Shown: piece by piece, positions 34,772-43,664 of the stretch | Position numbering within the stretch: position 1 is the first letter of the stretch | Layout of the letters: each line of letters begins with the position of its first letter | Source of the DNA: Lactococcus paracarnosus | GTDB taxonomy: Bacteria; Bacillota; Bacilli; Lactobacillales; Streptococcaceae | NCBI RefSeq assembly: GCF_006770285.1 | Contig: NZ_CP017195.1 | Span: forward strand, 310,001 to 374,000 | Length of the DNA: 64,000 bases | Direction: 5' to 3' | Translations under genes and position numbers: made by a program | The notes under the pieces: model-generated | What the model saw: only the letters and a program-made list of their open reading frames with translations | What the model was told of the DNA's origin: nothing | Databases searched by the model: none

Positions 34772-35605
34772 ATGGAATTTATTAAAGCGATTATTTTAGG
34801 CATTATAGAAGGTATAACGGAATGGCTGCCGATTAGTTCGACAGGCCACTTGATTCTGGCCGATGAGTTTATCAAACTCAAGCAACCAACTGAGTTTATG
34901 AACATGTTTAATGTGGTGATTCAACTGGGTGCGATTCTAGCAGTTGTTGTCATTTACTTTAAAAAATTGAACCCATTTGACAAAGCAAAGACTGCACGTG
35001 AGACACAGTTAACCTGGCAACTATGGCTGAAAGTGGTGATTGCTTGTATCCCGGTTGTAGTCATTGGCCTGCCACTGAATAAATGGTTGGATGCGCATTT
35101 TCAAAAGTTTGTACCGATTGCCTTCATGCTGATTATCTACGGCGTTGCCTTCATCTATATCGAGAAGTGGGCGAAAACACGACCAGATAAGCTAGTTAAC
35201 CTCGATAGTATGCCTTATCAGTTCGCCTTTTATATTGGACTGATTCAACTCTTATCGCTTATGCCTGGTACATCACGCTCTGGTGTGACGATCTTAGGTG
35301 CGATCATTCTAGGTGCATCTCGTTTCGTTGCTGCAGAATTCACTTTCTTTCTTGGTATTCCCGTCATGTTTGGTGCGAGTTTATTGAAGGTTATTAATTT
35401 TATGTTTTCAGGCTCAGGATTTAGTTTTTATCAGTTTAGCATCTTGTTCATCGCTAGTCTGACTGCCTTTCTAGTCTCCATCGTTGTGATCAAATTCTTG
35501 ATGGATTATATCAAGAAACACGATTTTACTTTCTTTGGTAAGTATAGGATTGTACTAGGTGTCATCATACTTGTGTATGCAGGTATTTCAGCAGTATTTG
35601 GGTAA
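34772..35605 (+). CDS. uppP: Undecaprenyl-diphosphate phosphatase
   Basis: UppP (BacA) recycles the lipid carrier for peptidoglycan and teichoic acid synthesis by removing a phosphate from undecaprenyl diphosphate. It also gives low-level bacitracin resistance. The 277-residue membrane protein has the two active-site motifs: [17 protein letters not shown] (about 14-30) and [13 protein letters not shown] (about 168-180). About eight hydrophobic segments are visible. It stands alone, divergent from the ABC transporter, with its own promoter and terminator. Confidence 0.96.
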   Translation: MEFIKAIILGIIEGITEWLPISSTGHLILADEFIKLKQPTEFMNMFNVVIQLGAILAVVVIYFKKLNPFDKAKTARETQLTWQLWLKVVIACIPVVVIGLPLNKWLDAHFQKFVPIAFMLIIYGVAFIYIEKWAKTRPDKLVNLDSMPYQFAFYIGLIQLLSLMPGTSRSGVTILGAIILGASRFVAAEFTFFLGIPVMFGASLLKVINFMFSGSGFSFYQFSILFIASLTAFLVSIVVIKFLMDYIKKHDFTFFGKYRIVLGVIILVYAGISAVFG

Positions 35606-35607
35606 GA

Positions 35608-35635
35608 CAAAAAAACTGGTTCGTCCAGTTTTTTT
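35608..35635 (+). terminator. Terminator of uppP
   Basis: AAAAAACTGG-TTCGT-CCAGTTTTTT, directly after the stop codon. Confidence 0.9.
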
Positions 35636-35751
35636 GTATGCGCTTATCATGGTTAGCCCTAGTAAACTATACCCTCAGTGTCTTTATCTTGTACGGCTTA
35701 CTGATTCACTTTTGTAAGCACAAGGACGTATATGAACCAAAGAGGAACTGA

Positions 35752-35780
35752 GCCATGTTGATGAGATGTATCAACATGGC
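35752..35780. repeat. Perfect 10-bp inverted repeat
   Basis: GCCATGTTGA and TCAACATGGC around a 9-nt loop, in the spacer between uppP and the MFS gene. No T run follows on either strand. Its role is unknown. Confidence 0.7.
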
Positions 35781-35808
35781 TTGGCATCAATATTGCGTTA
35801 AATGATAC

Positions 35809-35847
35809 AAAACCCCTGATCAGCTGTTTGGCTAATCAGGGGTTTTT
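35809..35847. terminator. Bidirectional terminator by the MFS gene
   Basis: AACCCCTGAT and ATCAGGGGTT form a perfect stem with A and T runs on either side. It ends the MFS transcript on the - strand. Confidence 0.85.
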
Positions 35848-35878
35848 AGGATGATCTTATCAAAATCGTGACGTGAAT

Positions 35879-37075
35879 TTATTTAATGGTGACAGGCGCA
35901 TTATTTTTTTTACGAGATGAAACCATGTAAAGCACGAGACATACGATCGGTAGGACTGCTGCAATCAAGTAAACTTCTTGGAAAGAGAATAAGCTTCTTA
36001 ATTCACCTAGGACGAATGGACCAACCCCCAAACCGAGGTCTAACCCAATGAAGTAAGTTGAAAGGGCGACACCAATACGGTGATTAGAGACGACTTGTTT
36101 TAAGGCAACGGCTTGACCATTTGACATGAATGTACCGTAACCAAGACCGATTAACCCACCTGAAAGTAACAACATCCAGCTGCTATCAGTGATACTTAAT
36201 AGAATTAAACCAGCTGTTAAGAATAGGTAACTAGGATACATGACAAATTTTTCACCAAATGAGTCAAATATTTTACCAGAAAGTGGTCGTGTTACCGTGA
36301 TAACTAAGGCATAGACGACGAAGAATAGTGAACTGATCTCAACCAAATGAATCACTTTAACGTAAGAAGAAAGGAAGGCAAGAACACTTGAATATGAGAG
36401 ACCCATTAAGAATGCAACGAAAGCGATGAAGATGACTTTCTTTTCGATGAAACTGTCGAAAGTCCATTTGTTAATTGCTGCTTTATTTTCTTTTGTAAGT
36501 ACGATATTTTTGACTGGGAAAACAAAACAAGCAATCGTTGTGAGTAAAACGAGAACGATAGAGAAGATGACGATAAATCTAAAGTTAGTAAGATTTAAAA
36601 GCAACAAACCAATTAATGGTCCGATAGCAGCTGCCAGACTTGTACTTAGGCCGTAGTAGTTAATTCCTTCACCATAACGTGATTTAGGAATGTAGGCAGT
36701 TACAATCGCATTAGTAGCTGTTGATAAGGCACCATATGCAAACCCGTTTAATAGACGGACTAGATAAAGCATTGGGATAATGGGCATATAGAGGTAGGCG
36801 ATTGTCGTAACCAAGTAGAATAGCGCCCCGTATCTTAGTACGGCTTTTCTACCCATCACTTCTAATTTCTTACCGATAAACAGGCGGGCTAATAAAGTAC
36901 CAATAATATAAATGCCGGAAGCTAAGCCTGCCTGTCCTAATGTCGCATGTAATTCACTTTGTGCAATAACTGCAATGATGACGATGAGTAAGTAATAAAC
37001 GAGGTAGACAACAAAGTTGATGAGTGTGATTGAAATGAACCCTTTGTTAAATAATTTTTCATTTTCCTGTTCCAA
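35879..37075 (-). CDS. MFS transporter, drug-efflux-like
   Basis: A 398-residue major facilitator protein with twelve hydrophobic segments. The start appears to be TTG at 37075, 11 nt after GGAG; no ATG is in frame nearby. The loop between helices 2 and 3 reads ARLFIGKKLEVMGRKAVLRYG, the usual G-x-x-x-D-R-x-G-R-R-like MFS signature in degenerate form. Helix 5 region has GINYYGLSTSLAAAIGPLIG, resembling motif C of efflux pumps. It is the second gene after a 99-residue unknown gene, and the pair is divergent from a LysR regulator that may control it. Substrate unknown. Confidence 0.85.
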   Translation of the reverse strand: MEQENEKLFNKGFISITLINFVVYLVYYLLIVIIAVIAQSELHATLGQAGLASGIYIIGTLLARLFIGKKLEVMGRKAVLRYGALFYLVTTIAYLYMPIIPMLYLVRLLNGFAYGALSTATNAIVTAYIPKSRYGEGINYYGLSTSLAAAIGPLIGLLLLNLTNFRFIVIFSIVLVLLTTIACFVFPVKNIVLTKENKAAINKWTFDSFIEKKVIFIAFVAFLMGLSYSSVLAFLSSYVKVIHLVEISSLFFVVYALVITVTRPLSGKIFDSFGEKFVMYPSYLFLTAGLILLSITDSSWMLLLSGGLIGLGYGTFMSNGQAVALKQVVSNHRIGVALSTYFIGLDLGLGVGPFVLGELRSLFSFQEVYLIAAVLPIVCLVLYMVSSRKKNNAPVTIK

Positions 37076-37128
37076 TGTCTTGTAAACTCCTTTTCTTTTA
37101 TGAAATGATCAGTGATCGGTGCGCTTGC

Positions 37129-37428
37129 TTATTTGCTGATGCTCAATACTTGATCATTCATTTGGTGTAATACTGCTATTTTAGCTTCAATATTATGATA
37201 GTTTGATGGGTAACGGTCAACTAATTCACCGATGAACAAATCTCTTACTTCCATAAAGTAGGCGATGAATTGATTCAGTTGTTCGTTATCATCTAATTGC
37301 GCTTTAAGTTCAAGTATTAATAAATTTTGATAAGCATCATTTAAGAAAATCAAAGATTCATCTTTATCAAAACGTACACGGTAAGCAGCATCTAGTCTAT
37401 CAACGATAGCATTTGTCCAATTTTTCAT
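37129..37428 (-). CDS. Small helical cytosolic protein, unknown
   Basis: I do not recognise this 99-residue protein. It is predicted to be helical, slightly acidic and without signal peptide or membrane segment (MKNWTNAIVDRLDAAYRV..., FLNDAYQNLLILELKAQL...). It lies 53 bases upstream of the MFS gene on the same strand, so both probably share a transcript and perhaps a function. The start is preceded only by AGAAAGTGTAGTAAGA, a weak ribosome site. The palindrome at 37479-37512 lies just upstream and is a candidate operator for this pair. Confidence 0.6.
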   Translation of the reverse strand: MKNWTNAIVDRLDAAYRVRFDKDESLIFLNDAYQNLLILELKAQLDDNEQLNQFIAYFMEVRDLFIGELVDRYPSNYHNIEAKIAVLHQMNDQVLSISK

Positions 37429-37478
37429 TCTTACTACACTTTCTATTATTTCCCTAGTTATTGTCTATTCAGTTCTCT

Positions 37479-37512
37479 AACACTTATATTCTCACGTCAG
37501 GATATAAGTGTT
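37479..37512. promoter_or_regulatory. Perfect palindrome between the divergent MFS and LysR genes
   Basis: AACACTTATAT and ATATAAGTGTT with a 12-nt spacer. It could be a LysR-type operator, or a hairpin in the leader of the 99-residue gene. A divergent LysR gene makes the operator reading attractive. Confidence 0.5.
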
Positions 37513-37702
37513 GAGCCCTTATTAAATAATTTATGTGTACGCATTTGTACATCCTCCAATAAAATAATGCTCTATAACTTCTCTACGGTCTATAGTTTAA
37601 CCCTTGTGAAAGATTATAGTCAACTCCAATAGATATGATAAATTTTACTTATAACAAAAAGAGGATAATGTGATAGAATAATAAGAAAAGGAGCACTTTA
37701 TC

Positions 37703-38602
37703 ATGAATTTACGAGATTTTGAATACTTTAATGCTCTAGGAGAATTATTGTCATTTACCCAAGTAGCAACCCAGTTCAATGTCAGTCAGCCGACGATTAG
37801 CTATGCCATGAAACGTCTCGAACAACGGTATGGGTGCGACCTAATCCAAAAAGACCCCTCACATCGGTTCGTTGTCTTAACGCGGGAGGGTGAGATACTA
37901 AAAGCCCATGTTACTAGTATATTGGATGAATTACTGGTTGTTGATAGAGCGATTGAACATGCCAAGCAAAATAAAATACATATCGGCTTTCCCCCACTTA
38001 TCAGAGCGAGGATTTTTTCTAAATTACTAAGGGAAGAGGGCACTGTTAATCTCATTTCACATTTTAACTTGATTTCTGCAAGATCAAAGGACTTACTTGA
38101 TCATTTATTATCCGGTCAGCTAGATTTTAGTTTGATGGGGAGTGTAACACCTTTGACACACCCTAGTCTAACTGTAGAGTTGCTTTATAAGCGTGAGTTC
38201 TTTATTTTTGTGTCCAAAGATAATCCACTCTCTCAAAAGTCGGAAGTGTCATTTGCTGATACTTTAGACTACCCCTTTATTCTACTGGAAAGAGGCTTGG
38301 CACATACAGGTGCCTTTCAAAGTCTAAATGATAAGTATAAAAACAAGGCCAAAGTGCTCCTTCATTTTTCTGATGTCCATACGATCGGCCAACTCGTCAA
38401 ATCAAATATCGGGATTACCCTAATGACAGACTTTCTGCCGTTTCAAGATATGGATGGGTTGGTAAAAATCCCCTTAGTTGCTGAGGACAAAGTCCCATTT
38501 TATGTGCAATATGCTTATTTAAGAAATGCCGTATTGGATGAAAAGTTACAAGAATTGATTGCTATGCTAGATAAGCTCTCTAAAGAAGATGAATTAGTTT
38601 GA
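37703..38602 (+). CDS. LysR-family transcriptional regulator
   Basis: A 299-residue LysR regulator. The N-terminal winged helix (residues 1-60) contains LSFTQVATQFNVSQPTISYAMKRLE, the recognition helix of the family. The C-terminal effector domain (about 90-290) has two periplasmic-binding-like lobes (IHIGFPPLIRARIF..., FFIFVSKDNPLSQ..., IGITLMTDFLPFQ). The sequence recalls MleR, the malolactic regulator of lactococci, but I cannot confirm that. It is divergent from the 99-residue/MFS pair, and LysR regulators usually control the divergent neighbour. AAAGGAG stands upstream of the ATG. Confidence 0.9.
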   Translation: MNLRDFEYFNALGELLSFTQVATQFNVSQPTISYAMKRLEQRYGCDLIQKDPSHRFVVLTREGEILKAHVTSILDELLVVDRAIEHAKQNKIHIGFPPLIRARIFSKLLREEGTVNLISHFNLISARSKDLLDHLLSGQLDFSLMGSVTPLTHPSLTVELLYKREFFIFVSKDNPLSQKSEVSFADTLDYPFILLERGLAHTGAFQSLNDKYKNKAKVLLHFSDVHTIGQLVKSNIGITLMTDFLPFQDMDGLVKIPLVAEDKVPFYVQYAYLRNAVLDEKLQELIAMLDKLSKEDELV

Positions 38603-38702
38603 TATCAGTCATTTCGGCCAGTCATGAACAGCTATGTTATCCATTGCTTTCACCTAACCTAAGTGCTATAATGATAAAAAAATAAGAGTGGGAGTTGTTC
38701 AT

Positions 38703-39020
38703 ATGTTTACGAGTCGTAAGAAGATGACCTTAATTGAGGATGGTCTGCTAGATCAAGTTTTTGATTATTGTTTAAACCCAAATTTAACTGAGCGTGAACG
38801 TAAAATCGGCCTGATGGCCAAACAAGATTTGGAAAAGAAACGCTATCCTGTCGCTGTAGTTAATAAATTTATGTCTAGTCTACAATTTGAGGCTATGCAT
38901 ACAGGATTAACAAAAGATGCATCTGACTTCTATAAACACTTAAGTCAAGTGATGAATCAGATCATGCCGATCGGTACAAATAGAGGCGCTGCCTTTTTGA
39001 ACAGCTCATATTTAGATTAA
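38703..39020 (+). CDS. Bacteriocin-immunity-like protein (EntA_Immun type)
   Basis: A 105-residue helical protein starting at ATG 38703 (GTGGGAG upstream). The core NPNLTERERKIGLMAKQDLEKKRYP...NKFMSSLQ...LTKDASDFYKHLSQ resembles the four-helix immunity proteins of class IIa pediocin-like bacteriocins. These sit inside the cell and protect the mannose-PTS receptor from attack. No bacteriocin gene or ABC exporter lies nearby, so it is an orphan immunity gene. Such genes are common in lactic acid bacteria and protect against neighbours' bacteriocins. Recognition is by pattern only, so confidence in the family is moderate. Confidence 0.6.
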   Translation: MFTSRKKMTLIEDGLLDQVFDYCLNPNLTERERKIGLMAKQDLEKKRYPVAVVNKFMSSLQFEAMHTGLTKDASDFYKHLSQVMNQIMPIGTNRGAAFLNSSYLD

Positions 39021-39101
39021 GCAGTGATATAGTCAAAGTAGTAGCCTGTGATGACGTCAACCGATGTGATTAGGTCGTATTAGCATGAGAGAGGAGAAGA
39101 T

Positions 39102-39323
39102 ATGATTTTGTTTGCGATATGTATGCTTATGCTGGGCACGTATTTACAAGAAGCTATTTTCCCTAAACTCCCAAGTGCTATTTCAAGATATAGTGGATTT
39201 GTCATATCAGCTATCATCGTCCTTCTCCTCTATGTTCTGAGAATCCCAGTCTTGAGCCAATACCCTAGTTTTAGTCTAGTATTACTTGCATTTGGGGTGT
39301 TCATTTTTTTAACAGATAAATAG
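39102..39323 (+). CDS. Small membrane protein, unknown
   Basis: A 73-residue hydrophobic protein with three likely membrane segments (about 1-15, 27-47 and 52-70) and a good GAGAGGAGAAG ribosome site. It follows the immunity-like gene by 81 bases in the same direction and ends before a terminator, so it may share that transcript. I do not recognise the family. Confidence 0.55.
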   Translation: MILFAICMLMLGTYLQEAIFPKLPSAISRYSGFVISAIIVLLLYVLRIPVLSQYPSFSLVLLAFGVFIFLTDK

Positions 39324-39416
39324 AAAACAGTGATTAGCTAGTCATAATCGTAAAAAATATATTGCTTGAATATGCGTTTATCTGATGATAAGTTGTCATG
39401 TTCATTAATCGGTCGG

Positions 39417-39450
39417 CACCAAAGAGATTGTTTTCTCTTCGGTGTTTTTT
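39417..39450 (+). terminator. Terminator after the small membrane protein
   Basis: CACCAAAGAGA and TCTCTTCGGTG pair with one mismatch, followed by six T. The stem resembles that of the terminator at 44531-44562. Confidence 0.8.
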
Positions 39451-39698
39451 GTATGATTGTAAACGCGCTTTAAGATGAGCCTAAAGCGTCTGTATTTTAG
39501 TTTGACTGTCTAAAAAACTCGATATTGCAAAATCAAGGTCTTGTCAACGATGTTTACACTAAGTAGGTATCGTTGCGACTATCTACGATGCCTCTGTCGA
39601 AACCTTTTGACATTGTTTGAAATCAAGAGAATAAGAAAGATTTTGACAGTTTTTGATAGTGATTCTTGCTATACTTGGTTTATATAAAGGAGGCAATT
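39451..39698. other. Spacer upstream of the XRE regulator
   Basis: No gene is seen. A 7-bp hairpin CGCTTTA/TAAAGCG lies near 39471-39490. TTGACA at 39643 and an extended -10 TGCTATACT at 39667-39675 probably form the regulator's promoter, although the 21-nt gap is too long for a normal -35, so the extended -10 must carry it. Confidence 0.4.
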
Positions 39699-40295
39699 AT
39701 GGAGATAGGTAAACGAATAAAAGCATATCGAGGGTTTTTAGCGCTTTCCCAAGATGATTTAGCCAAAAAAATATTTGTATCAAGACAAACCATTTCTAAC
39801 TGGGAAACGGACAAGACATATCCAGATATCCAAAGTATGATTGCATTATCGATTTTATTTGATGTGTCACTAGATGAGTTGATCAAAGCAGACCTGGAGG
39901 AAATCGAAATGAAGATCAGTAGAAATAAAGTCAACCAACAATCCGACTTACATGTGATAATCATGTTAATTTCCACAGTTTTGTCAGCCTTATCTGTTGG
40001 TTTAGTCGTCGCATTTCCAGAATCTAATGCAATACTGCTCGTACCACTTGTCTTATTTTTACCTGGCTTTTGGAGTTCATTAAAACTAGAAACCTTTAAA
40101 AAAGAAAATGACTTAAAAACGTTCAAGGAAATTCTAGCCTTTTCACAAAATGGTGATGTCAATGCGTTAAGAGAAAAGAGAACGGGTAAAAAAATCGGGC
40201 TAGTAGACTGCTTAATTGTTTTAGCCTATGGTGTTGCCACACTTATTATTTGTATATTAGCCATAGTTATTGTCAAATTTTTTAAACAGCTATAG
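39699..40295 (+). CDS. XRE-type regulator with membrane-spanning C-terminus
   Basis: A 198-residue protein starting at ATG 39699 after AAAGGAGGC. The N-terminal helix-turn-helix (about 1-60) is of the Cro/CI type: LSQDDLAKKIFVSRQTISNWE and PDIQSMIALSILFDVSLDEL. A linker follows, and then hydrophobic segments at about 85-105, 108-122 and 165-195. HTH proteins of this layout occur widely in Firmicutes. Their targets and signals are mostly unknown, but membrane location suggests sensing of envelope state. The short membrane-protein genes downstream may be related. Confidence 0.8.
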   Translation: MEIGKRIKAYRGFLALSQDDLAKKIFVSRQTISNWETDKTYPDIQSMIALSILFDVSLDELIKADLEEIEMKISRNKVNQQSDLHVIIMLISTVLSALSVGLVVAFPESNAILLVPLVLFLPGFWSSLKLETFKKENDLKTFKEILAFSQNGDVNALREKRTGKKIGLVDCLIVLAYGVATLIICILAIVIVKFFKQL

Positions 40296-40462
40296 CACTA
40301 GTGGGTCTAGTCTGCACATCCCTGATACAACAAATAGACACAAAATTATGGAATTATGATAAGATTAATTTTAGATAGCCTTTGCTCACTTTTCGCGTAA
40401 CCGTGCATTAAGGACGCGTATCGAAAAATGTTATGCTGAAAGTAGCATGAGAGGGGTGACGT

Positions 40463-40543
40463 ATCGGACTTTTCGGATGGATTTGGGTTTTAGTAACCAT
40501 TAGCTGTGGTCTGATTTTATCAATTCAAAACAATAAAAAATAA
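40463..40543 (+). CDS. Possible 26-residue membrane peptide with ATC start
   Basis: After GAGGGGTGACGT comes an open frame reading IGLFGWIWVLVTISCGLIL and ending SIQNNKK before a TAA. It looks like a one-helix membrane peptide with a positive tail, but the first codon is ATC and a TGA lies in frame directly upstream. Either ATC is used as a rare start, the ATG has mutated, or this is chance. It lies 29 bases ahead of another small membrane gene. Confidence 0.25.
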   Translation: MGLFGWIWVLVTISCGLILSIQNNKK

Positions 40544-40572
40544 TTAACCTATAGTAGAAAAGAGATGATACG

Positions 40573-40752
40573 ATGTTTAATGTGACTATTCCTTTCGGAC
40601 CGAAGGATGCCGTTTTAGGGACTTGTTTCTTGATTGTTCTATGCCTAACGATTTTCGGTAGATGGACATGGTGGGAATTTGTTATCACGTCACTTGTTGT
40701 TTGCTTAGCTTATTTTGCGGGTACCATGAAACAAGTTAAACGTCTGGAATGA
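40573..40752 (+). CDS. Small membrane protein, 59 residues, unknown
   Basis: ATG 40573 follows AAAGAGATGATACG, a modest ribosome site. The product reads MFNVTIPFGPKDAVLG at its start, has two hydrophobic segments (about 14-28 and 34-50) separated by GRWTWWEF, and ends TMKQVKRLE with a positive tail. The clean start, two-helix layout and charged end make it a likely gene, although I do not recognise a family. Confidence 0.5.
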   Translation: MFNVTIPFGPKDAVLGTCFLIVLCLTIFGRWTWWEFVITSLVVCLAYFAGTMKQVKRLE

Positions 40753-40819
40753 GCAGGTTATGTTGATCGAATGCTTGCTTTTAAGCAAGCAATGCTATTT
40801 TAAATGAAAGATAGGGTGT

Positions 40820-41185
40820 ATGAAGATGGTGACTAAAACAAGAATCATGCTGTATATTGAGGATATCGATAGCGTAAGTACCTTTTGGCTTGAGAACTTT
40901 AACGCAAAGATTAAGGAAGAAATCCCGCTACCAGAAGATTTCAAGGGTATCATACTAGATTTGACACCGACAGTTGAACTGGCACTTTTTGAGAAGGACT
41001 TTATCAAAAAATATTCGCCAGAAGTGCTGGGGTCTTTTCCTTCACTTATGATTTTTATCGAGAATTTCGAGGCGGTTCACGCAAAAATTAGCACTGCAAG
41101 TGAGATTGTGGCTTATAATGGCCTCATGACTTTTAGTTGCTCGGACCCAGAAGGCAACTATATTGCGGTTGCAAAAGCAAATTAA
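40820..41185 (+). CDS. VOC-superfamily (glyoxalase/bleomycin-resistance-like) protein
   Basis: A 121-residue protein with the beta-alpha-beta-beta-beta fold pattern of one VOC pair: TKTRIMLYIEDIDSVSTFW at the N-terminus and FSCSDPEGNYIAVAKAN at the C-terminus, where DPEGN is the typical turn before the last strand. It may be a metal-dependent enzyme or a binding protein. Usual metal ligands are not obvious in the first strand. It stands alone and ends with a clear terminator. AGGG precedes the ATG; the second ATG, two codons on, is also possible. Confidence 0.75.
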   Translation: MKMVTKTRIMLYIEDIDSVSTFWLENFNAKIKEEIPLPEDFKGIILDLTPTVELALFEKDFIKKYSPEVLGSFPSLMIFIENFEAVHAKISTASEIVAYNGLMTFSCSDPEGNYIAVAKAN

Positions 41186-41199
41186 GTTAGACATATAGT

Positions 41200-41229
41200 G
41201 CCGTAGATGCTTGCATGTACGGCTTTTTT
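41200..41229 (+). terminator. Terminator of the VOC gene
   Basis: GCCGTA and TACGGC around a 12-nt loop, followed by six T. Confidence 0.85.
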
Positions 41230-41294
41230 GTTGTCAGAAAAATGATAACGACCTTTCTACTTTTGCTCGAGAGTTTAAACGTCACAACAGGCTG

Positions 41295-41381
41295 TTAAAG
41301 TAAATAAAATACCATAATCTCTACTAGAATTGGTTGGATTACAATAAAAAATCCGACTTTATTTAATGCTAATCTAATCAT
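41295..41381 (-). CDS. Possible 28-residue hydrophobic peptide
   Basis: On the - strand GGTGGG stands 9 nt before an ATG that opens MIRLALNKVGFFIVIQPILV and ends VEIMVFYLL. It could be a small membrane or toxin-like peptide, but it has no positive tail, no recognised family and no evident antisense RNA. Chance is likely. Confidence 0.2.
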   Translation of the reverse strand: MIRLALNKVGFFIVIQPILVEIMVFYLL

Positions 41382-41445
41382 GAATAGAATCCCACCTTTC
41401 TATGTTAAAATGATTTAATAAGTAATATTGAAAGAGGTGAGTTAA

Positions 41446-41850
41446 ATGGGACAATTTATTAAACTATCACTAACTACTGCGGGCTATTTCTTGTTTTTTG
41501 ACATGTTATGGCTACTCCTTATCTCACGAAAGTTCTACCAACATCATCTAGGCCATATCATGGGGCAAACCCAGTTATTGCCTGCAGTACTTTTCTACAT
41601 ACTGTATGTGCTAGGCCTGGTCTTCTTTGTTATCAATCCTGCACTATCAAAAGAAAGTCTGCTATATGCTTGCTTAGCAGGCGCTTTTCTAGGCTTGCTG
41701 TGTTATGCGACCTATGACTTGACCAACTTGGCTACGTTAAAAGACTGGCCGGTGGTTGTGACAGTCGTCGATTTAGTTTGGGGAACAAGCGTCACAGCAG
41801 CAGTTTCAGTCTTGACGATGCTTTCAGCGACTTATTTTAAATGGAGATAG
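41446..41850 (+). CDS. DUF2177 membrane protein
   Basis: A 134-residue protein with four membrane segments (about 5-28, 43-63, 71-90 and 105-128). The FFDMLWLLLISRKFY opening, CYATYDLTNLATLKDWP and VDLVWGT are typical of DUF2177 proteins, a family of unknown function. AGAGGTGA gives a good start. Its TAG overlaps the ribosome site of the DAK2-DegV gene. The next three genes are packed with overlaps, so all are one operon. Confidence 0.8.
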   Translation: MGQFIKLSLTTAGYFLFFDMLWLLLISRKFYQHHLGHIMGQTQLLPAVLFYILYVLGLVFFVINPALSKESLLYACLAGAFLGLLCYATYDLTNLATLKDWPVVVTVVDLVWGTSVTAAVSVLTMLSATYFKWR

Positions 41851-41855
41851 ATATA

Positions 41856-43664
41856 ATGGCAGAACATACCGATATTCAGGAATATCAGCGCTTTAAACTT
41901 GCCTTCCAAGCTGGCGCTGAGCAAGTGATTGTCCATAAAAAGGAGCTAAATGATATTAATGTATTTCCTGTATCTGATGGGGATACAGGAAATAACTTAG
42001 CTGCTTTGATGCAGACAATCAAGGAAGCAATTGACGGACAGTTTCCGTCTACCTTATCCCTTTTTGAGCGACTTGCGGATGCCTCTTTAGTTGGTGCTAG
42101 AGGCAATTCAGGTAATATATTGGCTCAGTATTTTAATGGCCTATACGACAATTTGTGTCAAACATCTGAACACACTTTTATTGACAAATTTGTGTCAAGT
42201 ACCAAACTAGCGGTGGACGATGCGTATCATGCCGTTGGTCAGCCAGTGGAAGGGACGATTTTAACGGTGATTCGGTCTTGGGGTGATGCGCTTGCAGCGC
42301 AATCAGCAACACTACAGATTGAAGAACGCTTAACTAAGGCACTCGTGATTGCTAAAAATGCCTTAGAAAATACGACGGGTCAGTTGAAAATTCTACAAAA
42401 GAATCAGGTGGTAGATTCTGGTGCAAAGGGGTTTTACCTCTTTATAGAGGGCTTTACACTAGGCTTTACGAATCAAGCGATTCCAGTGGCCATAGCAGAA
42501 GAAAATTCTGAGATTGATCAGGTTGTCCATCGTAATCGATTGATTACAGAAATACCGACACAACGCTACTGCATAGAGGTCTTGTTGGAACATGTGGCGG
42601 AGACTAGTGAGGCCATTCAAACTTCTCTAAAGGGCTTAGGAGAGTCTACGATCGTCTCAGTGAATCGCGGAAAAGCACGTATTCATGTGCATGCTAACGA
42701 CCCTTCAGAAATTGTTGATAAGTTACGTACATTTGGTCAACCTATCCAACAAAAGATTGATGATATGCTACTACAGTACCATGTTAGCCAAACACCAAAG
42801 GCAAAAATTGCTTTAGTTACGGATTCTATTGCCGATATTCCGGCTGATTATGTATTATCAGAACAAATACATGTCTTACCCATGACGATTTTGATGGGTG
42901 AAGCAAGTTATCTGGATCGATTGACGATTAGGAATCAACAGTTCTTCGATTTACAGCAAAAACTAAGTGAGCGCGGGTCATCCGCACAACCCGGACTGAG
43001 TCAGATCGATAGCTTGTTCCGCTTTTTAGAGGGGCATTATGAGGCTGTCATCGTCGTCACGGTATCTCAAAAAATGAGTGGCACTTTTGATAGTATCAAG
43101 CGAATTGCTGAGACCATTTTGCCAGCCGAGCGTTTAGCTGTAATTGATTCTAAACAAAATTCTGCTGCTCAAGGCTTGCTTATCATGCGCGTGAATCAAT
43201 GGATTCACGATGGTCTTGGTCTAAAAGAGATAGCAGATAAAGCGAAACAGTGGACGCAACATGTTGCTATCTTAGTGAGTGTGGATGATATAGAACCGAT
43301 GATTAGCTCTGGTCGTGTCCCTGAAAAAGCAGGTCGATTAGCACAGAAGTTGCATCTAAAACCACTCGTCACCATAGCTGATGGTGCAGGTAAGTTAGTC
43401 AATTTTTCTTTCGGCTTAACTGGTAATGAAAAGAAGATGTTGAAAAAAATCATGAAGTTACATCAGAAGAAGCAACTCTTAAGTTACGGGATTGTCTACG
43501 CTAGTCAGCCAGATCGAGCAGAGAAATGGCAGCATGACTTAAAACAAAAATTAGGCATGGCACCGACATTTGTTCTACCCATCTCAACAGCTGTTGCCTT
43601 GAGTGCGGGAGACGGGTCAGTCGCTATTGCCTACGAGTTTGATAAAGGAGATGGAAGAATATGA
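41856..43664 (+). CDS. DAK2-DegV fusion, probable one-chain fatty-acid kinase
   Basis: A 602-residue protein that joins what are normally two: FakA (kinase) and FakB (fatty-acid binder). ATG 41856 is used because GGAGAT precedes it at 41843. The N-terminal DhaL/DAK2 domain (about 1-200) has [16 protein letters not shown] (metal-binding Asp cluster), [12 protein letters not shown] and DSGAKGF. The middle domain (about 215-300) has a Cys in RYCIEVLL and HVH in ARIHVHAND, matching the zinc-site residues of FakA. The C-terminal DegV/FakB domain (about 303-600) has [28 protein letters not shown] and SGRVPEK. Free fatty acid would be phosphorylated on the fused binder and passed to phospholipid synthesis. 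The fusion is seen; the reaction is inferred. Confidence 0.85.
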   Translation: MAEHTDIQEYQRFKLAFQAGAEQVIVHKKELNDINVFPVSDGDTGNNLAALMQTIKEAIDGQFPSTLSLFERLADASLVGARGNSGNILAQYFNGLYDNLCQTSEHTFIDKFVSSTKLAVDDAYHAVGQPVEGTILTVIRSWGDALAAQSATLQIEERLTKALVIAKNALENTTGQLKILQKNQVVDSGAKGFYLFIEGFTLGFTNQAIPVAIAEENSEIDQVVHRNRLITEIPTQRYCIEVLLEHVAETSEAIQTSLKGLGESTIVSVNRGKARIHVHANDPSEIVDKLRTFGQPIQQKIDDMLLQYHVSQTPKAKIALVTDSIADIPADYVLSEQIHVLPMTILMGEASYLDRLTIRNQQFFDLQQKLSERGSSAQPGLSQIDSLFRFLEGHYEAVIVVTVSQKMSGTFDSIKRIAETILPAERLAVIDSKQNSAAQGLLIMRVNQWIHDGLGLKEIADKAKQWTQHVAILVSVDDIEPMISSGRVPEKAGRLAQKLHLKPLVTIADGAGKLVNFSFGLTGNEKKMLKKIMKLHQKKQLLSYGIVYASQPDRAEKWQHDLKQKLGMAPTFVLPISTAVALSAGDGSVAIAYEFDKGDGRI

